Origin: Castellaniella sp. S9 | GTDB taxonomy: Bacteria > Pseudomonadota > Gammaproteobacteria > Burkholderiales > Burkholderiaceae_B | Assembly: GCF_027257175.1 (NCBI RefSeq) | Contig: NZ_JAPFGD010000006.1 | Location: 216,570 to 280,569 of the forward strand | Length of the DNA stretch: 64,000 nt | Reading direction: 5' to 3' | Shown: piece after piece, positions 26,768-36,777 of the stretch | Numbering within the stretch: the first letter of the stretch is position 1 | How the letters are laid out: each line of letters begins with the position of its first letter | The notes under the pieces: model-generated | Told to the model about the DNA's origin: nothing | The model's database searches: none | What the model saw: the letters and a program-made list of their open reading frames with translations, nothing else | Made by a program: the position numbers and the translations under genes

Positions 26768-27898
26768 ATGGCACAGGCAGTAGGTTTGGTCGGATGGCGC
26801 GGCATGGTGGGTTCGGTCCTCATGCAGCGCATGCGCGACGAGAACGATTTTTCCTTGTTCGAGCCGGTGTTCTTTTCGACCAGCAACGCGGGCGGATCGG
26901 CCCCGGGCTGGGCCGAGGGTGCGCCGGCGCTGGCCGATGCGTACGACATCGAGGCCCTGCGCAAACTGCCCATCATCCTGACGGCCCAGGGCGGCGACTA
27001 CACCAGCGCGGTCTATCCCAAGCTGCGCGCCGCGGGCTGGGACGGCCTCTGGATCGACGCGGCCAGCACCCTGCGCATGCAGGACGATGCCGTCATCGTG
27101 CTGGATCCGGTCAATCGTCCCGTCATCGACGAGGCGATGCGCCGCGGCGTGCGCGACTACATCGGCGGCAACTGCACGGTCAGCTGCATGCTCATGGGCC
27201 TGGCGGGGCTGTTCAAGCACGACATGGTCGAGTGGATGAGCAGCATGACCTATCAGGCGGCCTCCGGCGGCGGCGCGCGCCACATGCGTGAACTGCTGAC
27301 CCAGTTCGGCTTGCTGAACCGGGCGGTCGGCGGCTTGCTCGACGACCCGGCCTCGGCCATCCTCGAGATCGACCGCGGTGTGCTGGCCGCGCAACAGGAT
27401 CCGGCCCTGCCGCAGGACAATTTCGGCGTGCCGCTGGGCGGCAGCCTGATCCCCTGGATCGACAAGGACCTGGGCAACGGTGTGTCGCGCGAGGAATGGA
27501 AGGGCGGCACCGAAACGAACAAGATCCTGGGCCGCGGCCCGGGCTTCGATCGGGATCCGGTGCCGGTCGACGGCCTGTGCGTGCGCATCGGCGCGATGCG
27601 CTGCCACAGCCAGGCCCTGACGATCAAGCTGCGTCGCGACGTGCCGATGGAGGACATCGAGGCCGCGGTGCGCGAGGGCACCGATTGGGCGCGCCTGGTG
27701 CCCAACGACAAAGAGTCCTCGATGCGCGCATTGACGCCTGTGGCGGTAACCGGCACACTTGACATCCCCGTCGGCCGCCTGCGCAAGATGTCGATGGGGC
27801 CTGAGTACCTCAGCGCCTTCACGGTGGGGGATCAGCTGCTGTGGGGCGCGGCCGAGCCGCTGCGCCGGATGTTGCGCATTGCTCTCGGTGAACTCTAA
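26768..27898 (+). CDS. asd: Aspartate-semialdehyde dehydrogenase
   Basis: Makes aspartate semialdehyde for lysine/diaminopimelate, threonine and methionine synthesis. The 376-residue enzyme of the gamma/beta-proteobacterial class has the NADP motif [18 protein letters not shown]. The catalytic cysteine lies in [16 protein letters not shown], with the [15 protein letters not shown] block downstream. ATG 26768 places the NADP motif at the usual position; TTG 26756 adds four residues. GCATTA-AAA-TAATGC (about 26722-26736) is a small dyad in the leader. Confidence 0.96.
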   Translation: MAQAVGLVGWRGMVGSVLMQRMRDENDFSLFEPVFFSTSNAGGSAPGWAEGAPALADAYDIEALRKLPIILTAQGGDYTSAVYPKLRAAGWDGLWIDAASTLRMQDDAVIVLDPVNRPVIDEAMRRGVRDYIGGNCTVSCMLMGLAGLFKHDMVEWMSSMTYQAASGGGARHMRELLTQFGLLNRAVGGLLDDPASAILEIDRGVLAAQQDPALPQDNFGVPLGGSLIPWIDKDLGNGVSREEWKGGTETNKILGRGPGFDRDPVPVDGLCVRIGAMRCHSQALTIKLRRDVPMEDIEAAVREGTDWARLVPNDKESSMRALTPVAVTGTLDIPVGRLRKMSMGPEYLSAFTVGDQLLWGAAEPLRRMLRIALGEL

Positions 27899-29785
27899 AT
27901 GACAGAACCACGCCGCCAGGCGCCCACGCCCAGCCCGCGACTCACAAAAACAAGACTGGCGTTGACATTGGCGGCGAGCCTGCTCGGATGCTCCGGGGCT
28001 GTCGCGGCAAGCTTCGGCCATGCCCGCATCCTCTCGCCGCAGGGCGAGCCCCTGATCATCCAGATTCCCGTCAGGGATCTCAGTGCCGCCGATGCGCAGG
28101 CCTTGTCGGCCCAGGCCGCGGCGGCCACGGACTGGTCCCGGGCGGGTCTGACCCCGCCGGTGGCGCTCGACAGCCTGCGAGTCTCGGTCGAACCCGGCGT
28201 GCGCCCCGAGGGGCGCATGCTGCGCGTCAGTTCCAACCAGCCGTTTTCCGGCCCGCTGGCCGATCTGCTGCTGGACGTGCGTACCGCCAGCGGCATGCAG
28301 CGCTATCAGGTTTCGCTGGTCACCGGTGCCCGCGCGCCGGCTGCCCCGCCCGCGGCGCCCACCGCCGGCCAGGCGGGCGCCGCGTCGGCCGGCGCGGCCC
28401 ATACCAGCGGCAGCCGGGTCCCCCAAGGCGCGATCCGCGTGCGCCGGGGCGATACCCTGTTCGCCATCGCGCGCCGCCATGCGGTCGAGGGCGTGACCGT
28501 CTATCAGATGATGATGGCCTTGCAGCGCGCCAACCCGCAGGCCTTCATCCAGCAGAACGTCAACCTCGTCAAGGCCGGCGCACAGCTGACCGTGCCGGGC
28601 ATGGACGAGCTATTGGCGATCTCCGACCGCGAGGCGCGCCGGCAATTCCAGATTCAGGCCGCAGCCTTCGCGGCGATGCGCGGCCGTCTCGCCGGCGCGG
28701 CCGCCTCGGTGCCGGCGCAAGCCGGGAATGCACCCAGCCAGGGACGGGTTTCCGAGGCCGCGGCACCGGCCGAGGCGGCGCCGGCGGCAGGCCGCGGCGA
28801 CCATCTGCAACTCAGCGATGCCCGGCAATCGCCTCGGGATGCCGAGGCCGACGCCCGCAGGTCCGGGCAATTGGCCCGGGCCGACACCCAGGGCCGGATC
28901 AACCAGCTTGAGGACAACGTACAGCACCTCAACGAGGCCTTGAAAAGCCAGGGCGAAGCGGCCCGCAACGCCGTCGTCGAGGGTGCCAAGGGCATCAGCG
29001 ATTCGATTGCCGACGTCGCGCAGGCGATCGTCGAGGCGGGCAAGGCCGAGGAGGCCGACGCGGCCCTGCGCCAGTCCTCCGAGGCCGGCGACCAGGCGGC
29101 TGCGGCAGGCGCATCCCGTGCGGATTCGTCGGGGCTCGCAGGCTCGGCGGCGGGCGCGGGTTCCTCGGGCACGACGGACGGCGGCTCCCCGAATGGTGCG
29201 GGCACGGCCTCGACCGTTGCGCCGGGCGGGGCATCACAGAACACAGGCGGGGCATCGCCAGGCACCGCCGCTGGTGCAGCCACGGGCTCCGACGCTGGGG
29301 CGTCGTCCGGTGCATCGTCGGCAGCCACGGCGAATGGCGCATCCCCGGGCGCAGCCCCAGGCGGCGCAGCGCCGGGCCAGGGTGTGGCCACTGCGCCGGG
29401 CCAAGGCGTCGCCAGTGGGACGGATCAAGGGGCACCCCCTGCTTCGGGCACTCCGGCCCCGGGCGCCGCTGCGGATCCCGCGGCGAGCCCGCTGGCATCG
29501 CCCGTCCCGCCCGAGGCGGCGGCCCGGGCGGCACAAGCCGAGGCTGATGCGGCCGAGCGTTCCCAGGGCGTCGTCGACTGGCTGCAGGACCACCTGCTGA
29601 TGGTCATGACCGGCCTGCTTGCGCTCATTGTCTTCATCATCGCGTGGCTGCTGCGCCGCGCCGGCAATACGCGCGACGAGGCCTACGACGCGGCCTTGGC
29701 CACCGAGGCCAAGGTTCGCGAGACGCTCCGGGACATTGATCTCGAACTGAAGCCCCGGCAGGACGACCCCGCGACCAAGGGCTGA
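27899..29785 (+). CDS. FimV-like LysM membrane protein
   Basis: A 628-residue envelope protein. A signal segment (about 20-37) precedes the FimV N-terminal domain ([20 protein letters not shown]). A LysM peptidoglycan-binding motif follows at about 178-235 ([17 protein letters not shown]...). Then come a predicted coiled coil near 320-365, a long low-complexity Ala/Gly/Ser/Pro linker, one membrane helix near 562-585 ([20 protein letters not shown]) and a short cytoplasmic tail. It lacks the large TPR C-terminus of Pseudomonas FimV. In pseudomonads FimV promotes polar type IV pilus assembly. It abuts asd with no gap. Confidence 0.85.
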   Translation: MTEPRRQAPTPSPRLTKTRLALTLAASLLGCSGAVAASFGHARILSPQGEPLIIQIPVRDLSAADAQALSAQAAAATDWSRAGLTPPVALDSLRVSVEPGVRPEGRMLRVSSNQPFSGPLADLLLDVRTASGMQRYQVSLVTGARAPAAPPAAPTAGQAGAASAGAAHTSGSRVPQGAIRVRRGDTLFAIARRHAVEGVTVYQMMMALQRANPQAFIQQNVNLVKAGAQLTVPGMDELLAISDREARRQFQIQAAAFAAMRGRLAGAAASVPAQAGNAPSQGRVSEAAAPAEAAPAAGRGDHLQLSDARQSPRDAEADARRSGQLARADTQGRINQLEDNVQHLNEALKSQGEAARNAVVEGAKGISDSIADVAQAIVEAGKAEEADAALRQSSEAGDQAAAAGASRADSSGLAGSAAGAGSSGTTDGGSPNGAGTASTVAPGGASQNTGGASPGTAAGAATGSDAGASSGASSAATANGASPGAAPGGAAPGQGVATAPGQGVASGTDQGAPPASGTPAPGAAADPAASPLASPVPPEAAARAAQAEADAAERSQGVVDWLQDHLLMVMTGLLALIVFIIAWLLRRAGNTRDEAYDAALATEAKVRETLRDIDLELKPRQDDPATKG

Positions 29786-29795
29786 GGACGGCGCC

Positions 29796-30620
29796 ATGGC
29801 CCGCATCGCACTGGGCCTGGCCTACGAAGGGTCGGGCTGGAGCGGCTGGCAGACCCAGCCCAGCCGCCGGACCTTCCAGGATGCCCTCGAGGCGGCCCTC
29901 GAGGCGTTCCTGGACCGGCCGACCGCCACGATTTGCGCGGGCCGCACCGACAGCGGCGTGCATGCCCTGCAGCAGGTCGTGCACCTGGATACCGTTGCGG
30001 TTCGCCGCGAAATGTCCTGGGTCCGCGGACTCAACGCCCACCTGCCCGCTCAGATCGCCGTGCAGTGGGCGCGTCCGGTGGCCGAGGATTTCCACGCGCG
30101 CTTCGCCGCGCGCTCACGCACTTACTTCTATGTCCTGCGCAGCGCGCCGGCGCCATCGCCCATTTTGCGCGGGCGCGTGGGCTGGGTCCACGACGCGCTG
30201 GACGAAACCCGCATGCGCGCCGCCGCGGCCCATCTGCTGGGCGAGCATGATTTCAGCGCCTTTCGCTCGTCCGACTGCCAGGCGGCAAGCCCGGTGCGCA
30301 CTTTGAGCCGCCTGGACGTCCTGCGCACCGGCGAGTTCCTGGTCCTGCGCTTCGAGGCCAATGCCTTTCTGCACCACATGGTACGCAACCTGATGGGTGT
30401 GCTGGTGGCGGTCGGGCGCGGCCGCCGGCCGCCGGAGTGGGCCGCGGAACTGTTGTCGCAGCGCGACCGGCGGCTGGCCGCGCCGACCTTCATGCCCGAT
30501 GGCCTGTACCTGGCCCACGTCGGCTATCCCGCGCACCCGGAGCTGCCGCTGCTGCAGCCCGAGCGCGCGCTCGCCGCCCACCTGGGATGGCCGTGCCCCG
30601 ACGTTGCGGGACACCCCTAG
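29796..30620 (+). CDS. truA: tRNA pseudouridine(38-40) synthase
   Basis: A 274-residue TruA that modifies uridines in the anticodon arm. It begins [20 protein letters not shown] and has the catalytic aspartate in [45 protein letters not shown] and [17 protein letters not shown] follow in normal order. It starts 10 bp after the FimV-like gene. Confidence 0.96.
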   Translation: MARIALGLAYEGSGWSGWQTQPSRRTFQDALEAALEAFLDRPTATICAGRTDSGVHALQQVVHLDTVAVRREMSWVRGLNAHLPAQIAVQWARPVAEDFHARFAARSRTYFYVLRSAPAPSPILRGRVGWVHDALDETRMRAAAAHLLGEHDFSAFRSSDCQAASPVRTLSRLDVLRTGEFLVLRFEANAFLHHMVRNLMGVLVAVGRGRRPPEWAAELLSQRDRRLAAPTFMPDGLYLAHVGYPAHPELPLLQPERALAAHLGWPCPDVAGHP

Positions 30621-30769
30621 GGCTTGTTCGTTCTGTGCTGAGAATCCCTAGGATGCTTTATGTCTCAACTCGTATAGAATCTAGCAGTTTCCCCTGCGGG
30701 CAATAGGCTGCGGGAGGATTTCTGTCGGATCACCGCCGGGTGCACCCAAACCCGGATGCTGGAACATTC

Positions 30770-31381
30770 ATGACTTCACTCTTACGGCTATCCCGAGGGA
30801 TAGACTGGATCAACACCCTGGTCGGCAAGGCAATCACCTGGCTGGTACTGGTGGTCGTGATCGTCAGCGCCACCAACGCTGTGTTTCGCAAGGCCTTCAA
30901 TCTGGGCTCCAACGCCTGGCTCGAGCTGCAATGGTATTTGTTCGGCGCCATTTTCCTGCTGGCGGCCGGCTATACCTTCCTGTGCAATGAACATGTCCGG
31001 GTGGACATCCTGTCACAGAAACTGCCCGAGCGCGCGCAGGTCGGCATCGACATCTTCGGCGTCCTGTTTTTCCTCTTGCCGGCATGCTGCCTCGTGTTCT
31101 GGCTGTCGATCCCGTTCTTCTGGGATTCCTACGTGATCCACGAGCTGTCCTCCAACACGGACGGCCTGATTCGCTGGCCCGCCAAATTCCTGATCCCCGC
31201 GGGCTTCGGCCTGTTGATCCTGGCGGCGATCTCGCACCTGATCAAGTGTGTCGGATTCCTGTTGGGCGCCTGCCCCAATCCGATGAAGGTCGGCAGTGGA
31301 CGCAGCGCCGAGGAGGAACTGGTCGAGGACATCCTCGCACAGCAACAGGCACAGAACCAAATCACGGGCGAGGGGCGCTGA
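30770..31381 (+). CDS. TRAP transporter small permease (DctQ family)
   Basis: A 203-residue inner-membrane protein with four hydrophobic helices (about 15-37, 50-70, 88-112, 136-158) and the DctQ-type block NAWLELQWYLFGAIFLLAAG. The following YTFLCNEHVRVDI is typical of the mannitol/chloroaromatic branch. It partners DctM in Na+-driven uptake. ATG 30770 is preferred to GTG 30740. The adjacent gene two bases on is the large permease. No periplasmic binding protein gene is in the window. Confidence 0.9.
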   Translation: MTSLLRLSRGIDWINTLVGKAITWLVLVVVIVSATNAVFRKAFNLGSNAWLELQWYLFGAIFLLAAGYTFLCNEHVRVDILSQKLPERAQVGIDIFGVLFFLLPACCLVFWLSIPFFWDSYVIHELSSNTDGLIRWPAKFLIPAGFGLLILAAISHLIKCVGFLLGACPNPMKVGSGRSAEEELVEDILAQQQAQNQITGEGR

Positions 31382-31383
31382 GC

Positions 31384-33048
31384 ATGGAGTTTCTCCTCGA
31401 CAATCTGGCGCCGATCATGTTCTTCAACCTGATCGTGTTTCTGCTCATGGGTTTTCCGGTCGCGTTTTCGCTGGCGGCCACCGGCGTGCTGTACGGGCTG
31501 ATCGCCATCGACCTGAACCTGATGCAGCCGGCCCTGTTCCAGGCCCTGCCTCAGCGGATATTCGGCATCGTCAGCAATGACACGCTGCTGGCGGTTCCGT
31601 TCTTTACCTTCATGGGCCTGATCCTCGAGCGATCCGGCATGGCCGAGGACCTGCTCGACACCGTCGGCCAATTGTTCGGGCCGCTGCGCGGCGGCCTGGC
31701 GGTCGCCGTGGTGTTCGTCGGCGCGCTGCTGGCGGCCACCACCGGCGTGGTCTCGGCCTCGGTGATCTCGATGGGCCTGATCTCCCTGCCGATCATGCTG
31801 CGCTACGGCTACGACCGGCGGCTGGCCTCGGGGGTGATCGCGGCCTCGGGCACGCTGTCGCAGATCATTCCGCCTTCCCTGGTGCTGATCATCCTGGCCG
31901 ACCAGCTGGGCCGTTCGATTGGCGACATGTACCGGGGGGCCATGCTGCCAGGCCTGTTGCTGGCGGGGGCCTATGTCGCCTATATCGTGCTGCTGTCGCT
32001 GATCCGCCCCGCCGCCGCCCCCGCCTTGCCGGTCGAGGCGCGCGTCTACGTCGAGCCCGACGGCGGCCGGGGCCTGCGCTCGCTGGCCGTGCTGACCGCG
32101 ATTGCCGCCCTGGTGTCGTACTTCGGATCGAACCATTACTTTCGCTCGCACACCGACATCCCGGTGGACGAGCGCGTCGTGATCGTGCTGCTGATCTGGG
32201 GCATGGCGGCGCTGGCCATGGCGCTGGCCAACAAATACCTGCGTCTGGGCCTGCTCTCCAGGATCGCCGAACGCGTGACCTTCGTGATGATCCCGCCGCT
32301 GGCGCTGATCTTCCTGGTGCTGGGCACGATCTTCATCGGTGTGGCCACCCCCACCGAGGGTGGTGCCATGGGCGCGGTCGGCGCCCTCGTCATGGCGGTA
32401 TCGCGCGGGCGATTCTCCATGCGCCAGCTGCGCCAGGCCATGGAAACCACGGCGCGCCTGTCCTGCTTCGTGGTCTTCATCCTGGTGGGGTCCACGATCT
32501 TCAGCCTGAGCTTTCGCGGAGTCAACGGCGACGTCTGGGTCGAGCAATTGCTGCTGCACGTGCCCGGCGGCGAGCTGGGCTTCCTGATCGTGGTCAGCGT
32601 CATGACCTTCTTCCTGGCGTTCTTCCTGGACTTCTTCGAACTGGCGTTCATCATCGTTCCGCTGCTCGGGCCGGTGGCGGAAAAAATGGGCATCGACCTG
32701 ATCTGGTTCGGGGTCCTCCTGGCGGTCAACATGCAGACCTCGTTCATCCATCCGCCTTTCGGGTTTGCCCTGTTCTACCTGCGATCCGTGGCGCCCAAAG
32801 AGGACTACCATGACAGGATTACAGGCAAGCTCGTCGCCAAGGTCTCCACGGGGGACATCTACTGGGGTTCCATTCCCTTTATCGTGATCCAGGTTTTGAT
32901 GGTCGCGGCGGTCCTGGCGTTCCCCGGCATGGTGACGCACTACAAGAGCGACGCCTCCACCGTCGACCCGGACACCGTCACCTTCGGCGAGAGCAGCGCC
33001 TACGGCTTGGATTCGTATGGGGGCGACGCGGGGGCAGCCTTCAAATGA
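31384..33048 (+). CDS. TRAP transporter large permease (DctM family)
   Basis: A 554-residue, about 12-helix Na+-coupled permease. Family blocks include GFPVAFSLAATGVLYGLIAI, LLAATTGVVSASVISMGLISLP, SGTLSQIIPPSLVLIILADQ and GVATPTEGGAMGAVGAL, plus MQTSFIHPPFGFALFYLRSV near the end. The length is that of the longer DctM subfamily. Substrate (a carboxylate or keto acid) cannot be assigned. The stop overlaps the trpF ATG by 4 bp. Confidence 0.94.
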   Translation: MEFLLDNLAPIMFFNLIVFLLMGFPVAFSLAATGVLYGLIAIDLNLMQPALFQALPQRIFGIVSNDTLLAVPFFTFMGLILERSGMAEDLLDTVGQLFGPLRGGLAVAVVFVGALLAATTGVVSASVISMGLISLPIMLRYGYDRRLASGVIAASGTLSQIIPPSLVLIILADQLGRSIGDMYRGAMLPGLLLAGAYVAYIVLLSLIRPAAAPALPVEARVYVEPDGGRGLRSLAVLTAIAALVSYFGSNHYFRSHTDIPVDERVVIVLLIWGMAALAMALANKYLRLGLLSRIAERVTFVMIPPLALIFLVLGTIFIGVATPTEGGAMGAVGALVMAVSRGRFSMRQLRQAMETTARLSCFVVFILVGSTIFSLSFRGVNGDVWVEQLLLHVPGGELGFLIVVSVMTFFLAFFLDFFELAFIIVPLLGPVAEKMGIDLIWFGVLLAVNMQTSFIHPPFGFALFYLRSVAPKEDYHDRITGKLVAKVSTGDIYWGSIPFIVIQVLMVAAVLAFPGMVTHYKSDASTVDPDTVTFGESSAYGLDSYGGDAGAAFK

Positions 33049-33728
33049 GCAGGGATGAGGACCTGGGTGCGGCCGTGCCGCACCGCACCCGCGTCAAGGT
33101 CTGCGGGCTGACGCGCGCCGACGATGTCCGCGCCGCGGTCGATGCGGGGGCGGACGCGATCGGGCTGGTGTTCTATCCCCCCAGCCGGCGCTACCAGGAC
33201 GTGGGCGCCGCGGCGGCCCTGCGGAACCTGGTTCCGGCCTTCGTGGACACGGTCGTCCTGTTCGTGAATCCGTCGCCCGCCGAGGTGCGGGAAGTCATCG
33301 ACGGGGTGAATCCCGATCTGCTGCAGTTCCATGGCGAGGAATCCCCCGAGTTCTGCCGGCAGTTCGGGGTCCGCTACATGAAGGGCTTTCGCGTCGGTGC
33401 CCCGGGCCAGGACACCGCCGAAGGCCTGGCTGCGCATTGCGCGGCCCACGGCCAGGCGGCCGCGTGGCTGTTCGACAGCTTCAGCCAAGGCTACGGCGGC
33501 AGCGGTACGTCGCTGGATCCCGCCTTGTTGCGCGAGGTTGCGCGCGCGCCCGAAGCGCGGCCGCTGGTGCTGGCCGGCGGCCTGTCCGCCGACAACGTGG
33601 GCGCGCGCATCGCGCAACTGCGGCCCTATGCCGTGGATGTCAGCAGCGGGGTGGAGGAAGCCCCCGGCCTCAAGGACGCGGCCCGGATCCGGGCGTTCAT
33701 GCGGGCCGTGCGCGCGGCTGACGCCTGA
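33045..33728 (+). CDS. trpF: Phosphoribosylanthranilate isomerase
   Basis: Third step of tryptophan synthesis from chorismate. The 227-residue TIM barrel has the catalytic cysteine in RVKVCGLTRADDV, FVNPSPAEV, LQFHGEESPEFC, the aspartate in LFDSFSQGYGGSGTSLD and the phosphate loop LVLAGGLSADNV. A 14-residue N-terminal extension precedes the barrel. It is coupled to dctM by ATGA rather than to trpB/trpA, which are not in the window. A terminator follows. Confidence 0.95.
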   Translation: MSRDEDLGAAVPHRTRVKVCGLTRADDVRAAVDAGADAIGLVFYPPSRRYQDVGAAAALRNLVPAFVDTVVLFVNPSPAEVREVIDGVNPDLLQFHGEESPEFCRQFGVRYMKGFRVGAPGQDTAEGLAAHCAAHGQAAAWLFDSFSQGYGGSGTSLDPALLREVARAPEARPLVLAGGLSADNVGARIAQLRPYAVDVSSGVEEAPGLKDAARIRAFMRAVRAADA

Positions 33729-33754
33729 GCCCCGCCGGCGCGGGTTTTGGCAAC

Positions 33755-33784
33755 AAAAAAGCCGCATCTCGTCGATGATGCGGC
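33755..33784. terminator. Bidirectional intrinsic terminator (trpF / tRNA-Val)
   Basis: GCCGCATC (33761-33768) pairs with GATGCGGC (33777-33784), 8-nt loop. On the minus strand it is followed by TTTTTT, ending the tRNA-Val transcript; on the plus strand by CTTTCTT, ending trpF. Confidence 0.85.
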
Positions 33785-33820
33785 CTTTCTTGGCGGGTTT
33801 GGGCATCCCCGGCTGGATTC

Positions 33821-33897
33821 TGGTAGGCAGTACTGGATTCGAACCAGCGACCTCTACGATGTCAACGTAGCGCTCTAACCAACTGAGCTAACCGCCT
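33821..33897 (-). tRNA. tRNA-Val (anticodon GAC)
   Basis: A 77-nt cloverleaf on the minus strand. Acceptor AGGCGGT pairs with ACTGCCT (one G-U), the D arm has TTAGCTCAGTTGGTTAGAGC, the anticodon arm is CTACG-TTGACAT-CGTAG, the T arm contains GGTTCGAATCC, and CCA is encoded. The GAC anticodon reads GUC/GUU valine codons. Confidence 0.95.
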
Positions 33898-33909
33898 GCA
33901 AAGACCGGC

Positions 33910-33938
33910 ATTATAAGCAGCCCCTTGCGGCTTGTCAA
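33910..33938 (-). promoter_or_regulatory. Consensus sigma-70 promoter of tRNA-Val
   Basis: TTGACA (33933-33938), exactly 17 bp, TATAAT (33910-33915) on the minus strand: a perfect match to consensus. It predicts a start about 6 nt before the mature tRNA 5' end. I see nothing in 33939-34080, between this and the thrS promoter. Confidence 0.9.
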
Positions 33939-34080
33939 AAACGAATCTTCAATGCTCCAAAAGCCGGTTTCGTCGGGGGGACGTCCGCCGCAGCGAACCC
34001 CTTTGTCGTCGTTTTCGCAACGGAATCCGCCGCAAAAGGCCTGCCGGACCTCATTGTCAGCGATTATCGTGCCGACCAAA

Positions 34081-34109
34081 TTGATTGTTTTTGCTGCGAT
34101 TGTTACACT
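34081..34109 (+). promoter_or_regulatory. Sigma-70 promoter of thrS-infC
   Basis: TTGATT (34081-34086), 17 bp, TACACT (34104-34109). The start codon of thrS is 105 bp downstream, leaving a leader long enough for translational control. Confidence 0.75.
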
Positions 34110-34150
34110 GGTTCCATAATCTTCCTGCTTGGCAGTTTCAGGTTTTCCAG

Positions 34151-34168
34151 ACGCGGCCCAGGCCGCGT
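34151..34168 (+). other. Hairpin in the thrS leader
   Basis: ACGCGGC-CCAG-GCCGCGT forms a 7-bp stem with a 4-nt loop, followed by TTCGCATTTT. It could be a weak attenuator or part of a ThrRS-binding leader as known for E. coli thrS. Function is not shown. Confidence 0.4.
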
Positions 34169-34214
34169 TTCGCATTTTGCCGCCGGCAGGCGCCCCATCT
34201 TTCAGGACGCATTC

Positions 34215-36155
34215 ATGGTTTGCATCAGCCTTCCCGACGGTTCGCAACGCGAGTTCGACCGGCCGATTACCGTGCACGACGTCGCGCACAGCATCGGTGC
34301 GGGTCTCGGGCGTGCGGCGCTCGCCGGCAAGGTCGCCTTCGACGGGCAGGAGGCCCGCCTGGTCGACACCAGCTTCGTCATCGATCGGGATGCGCAACTG
34401 TCCATCGTCACGGACAAGGACCCCGAGGGCCTGGACCTCATCCGGCATTCCACCGCCCACTTGCTGGCCTATGCGGTCAAGTCGCTCTTTCCCGATGCCC
34501 AGGTCACCATCGGCCCGGTGATCGATAACGGCTTCTACTACGATTTTTCCTACAAGCGCGCCTTTACGCCCGAGGACCTCGAGGCCATCGAGAAAAAAAT
34601 GGCCGAATTGGCGCGGCGGGACGAGGTCGTCACGCGCGAGGAATGGGACCGCGACGAGGCCGTGGCCTTCTTTCGCGGGATCGGCGAGGACTACAAGGCC
34701 GAGATCATCGCCTCGATTCCGGCCGGCGAAAGGATCAGCCTCTATCGCGAGGGCGATTTCATCGACCTGTGCCGCGGCCCCCACGTGCCGTCCACCGGCC
34801 GCCTCAAGGTTTTCAAGCTCATGAAGGTGGCTGGGGCGTACTGGCGCGGCGACAGCCGCAACGAGATGCTGCAGCGCATCTACGGTACGGCCTGGGCGCG
34901 CAAGGAGGACCAGGCGGCCTACCTGCACATGCTCGAGGAGGCCGAGCGCCGCGACCATCGCCGCATCGGCCGCGAACTGGACCTGTTCCATTTCCAGGAC
35001 GAGGCGCCTGGGCTGATCTTCTGGCACCCCAAGGGGTGGACCGTCTGGCAGCAGGTCGAGCAATACATGCGCCAGGTGTACATCGACAACGGCTACCAGG
35101 AGGTCAAGGCGCCCCAGATCCTCGACTTGTCGCTGTGGAAAAAGACCGGCCACTGGGACAACTACAAGGAAAACATGTTCATCACCGAGTCCGAGAACCG
35201 CGTCTACGGACTCAAACCCATGAACTGTCCCGGCCACGTCCAGATCTTCAACGCCGGTCTGCATTCCTATCGCGAACTGCCGCTGCGCTACGGCGAGTTC
35301 GGCCAGTGCCACCGCAACGAACCTTCGGGATCGCTGCACGGCATGATGCGGGTGCGCGGCTTCACCCAGGACGACGGCCACATTTTTTGCACCGAGGACC
35401 AGCTGCAGGCCGAGTGCGCGGCGTTCACGCGCCTGCTGCAAAAGGTATACGCCGATTTCGGTTTCACCGAGATCCTGTACAAGGTCGCCACGCGACCCGA
35501 AAAGCGCATCGGCTCCGACGAGGTCTGGGACAAGGCCGAACAGGCCCTCAAGGACAGCCTCGACCTTTCGCAGTGCGAGTACGAGGTGTCCGAGGGCGAG
35601 GGCGCATTCTACGGCCCCAAGATCGAGTACACCCTCAAGGATGCCATCGGCCGCCATTGGCAATGCGGCACCATACAGGTCGACTTTTCCATGCCGCAGC
35701 GCCTCGGCGCGGAATACGTGGATGCTGACGATCAGCGCCGCACGCCGGTCATGCTGCATCGCGCCATCCTGGGCTCGCTGGAGCGCTTCATCGGCATGCT
35801 GATCGAAAACCATGCCGGCGCGCTGCCCGCCTGGCTCGCGCCGCAGCATGCTGTGGTGTGCTGTATTTCCGACGGTTCCGCATCATATGCGGACGACGTG
35901 GCGCGAGGCCTGAAAAAACAAGGATTTAGAGTATTTTCCGATTTGCGCGGTGAAAAAATCACCCGTAAAATTCGGGAGCACAGCCTGCAAAAGATCCCTT
36001 ATATCCTCGTCGTCGGCGACAAGGAGCGCGAATCGGGTGCGGTGTCGGTGCGCGGACGCGGAAACCAGGACCTGGGCACGATGCCCGCTTCCGAGTTTTC
36101 CGGCCTCTTGCGCACGGACATCGACTCTCGCGGCCTGGATCGGCCGCAGGCCTGA
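34215..36155 (+). CDS. thrS: Threonyl-tRNA synthetase
   Basis: The 646-residue class II enzyme charging tRNA-Thr. An N-terminal TGS domain (1-60) is followed by the editing domain ([34 protein letters not shown]) and the catalytic core. The Zn ligand cysteine is in [12 protein letters not shown], motif 2 is near [13 protein letters not shown], and motif 3 is [17 protein letters not shown]. The anticodon-binding domain is C-terminal. infC follows after 27 bp. Confidence 0.97.
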   Translation: MVCISLPDGSQREFDRPITVHDVAHSIGAGLGRAALAGKVAFDGQEARLVDTSFVIDRDAQLSIVTDKDPEGLDLIRHSTAHLLAYAVKSLFPDAQVTIGPVIDNGFYYDFSYKRAFTPEDLEAIEKKMAELARRDEVVTREEWDRDEAVAFFRGIGEDYKAEIIASIPAGERISLYREGDFIDLCRGPHVPSTGRLKVFKLMKVAGAYWRGDSRNEMLQRIYGTAWARKEDQAAYLHMLEEAERRDHRRIGRELDLFHFQDEAPGLIFWHPKGWTVWQQVEQYMRQVYIDNGYQEVKAPQILDLSLWKKTGHWDNYKENMFITESENRVYGLKPMNCPGHVQIFNAGLHSYRELPLRYGEFGQCHRNEPSGSLHGMMRVRGFTQDDGHIFCTEDQLQAECAAFTRLLQKVYADFGFTEILYKVATRPEKRIGSDEVWDKAEQALKDSLDLSQCEYEVSEGEGAFYGPKIEYTLKDAIGRHWQCGTIQVDFSMPQRLGAEYVDADDQRRTPVMLHRAILGSLERFIGMLIENHAGALPAWLAPQHAVVCCISDGSASYADDVARGLKKQGFRVFSDLRGEKITRKIREHSLQKIPYILVVGDKERESGAVSVRGRGNQDLGTMPASEFSGLLRTDIDSRGLDRPQA

Positions 36156-36182
36156 GCCTTCAACTTCACAGGAGCTTTAGAC

Positions 36183-36728
36183 ATCGCAACCGAAAAGAAA
36201 CACCGCACCAACGGTGAAATCCGTATCCACGAAGTACGCCTGATTGGCGTCGACGGCGAGCAATTGGGCATCGTCCGGACCTCTGAGGCCATGGCCCTGG
36301 CGGAACAGCACGAGGTCGATCTGGTCGAAATCGCACCCACCGCGGATCCCCCGGTCTGCCGCCTGATGGATTACGGCAAGTTCAAGTATCAGGAACAAAA
36401 ACGCCAACAGGAAGCCCGCGCGCGCCAAAAGATCATCCAGGTCAAGGAAGTCAAATTCCGGCCGGGCACCGACGAGGGCGACTACCAGGTCAAGCTGCGC
36501 AACCTGCGCCGTTTCATCGAGGACGGCGACAAGGCCAAGGTCACCCTGCGCTTCCGCGGCCGCGAGATGGCGCACCAGGAATTGGGCATGCGCGTCCTCG
36601 AGCGCGTCCGCGACGACCTCGGCGACCTGTGCCAGGTCGAGGCCATGCCCAAGCTCGAGGGCCGGCAAATGGTGATGGTGCTCGCCCCGCGCAAGAAAGC
36701 CTCCGGCAAGCAAGGCGAGGCCGCCTGA
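36183..36728 (+). CDS. infC: Translation initiation factor IF-3, AUC start codon
   Basis: A 181-residue IF3 that binds the 30S subunit, keeps it apart from 50S and proofreads start codons. The protein begins at the ATC at 36183 (initiator, then [21 protein letters not shown]), 8 bases after AGGAG. The first ATG in frame (36264) would delete the N-terminal domain. Non-AUG starts on infC are a known autoregulatory device because IF3 discriminates against them. Linker and C-domain blocks are standard ([44 protein letters not shown]). Confidence 0.95.
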   Translation: MATEKKHRTNGEIRIHEVRLIGVDGEQLGIVRTSEAMALAEQHEVDLVEIAPTADPPVCRLMDYGKFKYQEQKRQQEARARQKIIQVKEVKFRPGTDEGDYQVKLRNLRRFIEDGDKAKVTLRFRGREMAHQELGMRVLERVRDDLGDLCQVEAMPKLEGRQMVMVLAPRKKASGKQGEAA

Positions 36729-36777
36729 ACCCGCTCCCGCGGCCGGCCTCATGGCCGGCCGCCCACCGAGGCCTCTG

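Noticed and set aside
24701..28480. Open frame of 1259 codons on the minus strand across leuB, the chemoreceptor, asd and the FimV-like gene
   Set aside because: Antisense shadow produced by high GC at third positions; no family-like blocks, while the plus strand has four clear genes.
33888..35849. Open frame of 653 codons opposite thrS, running to the tRNA-Val gene
   Set aside because: Antisense shadow of thrS; composition odd and no recognisable domain.
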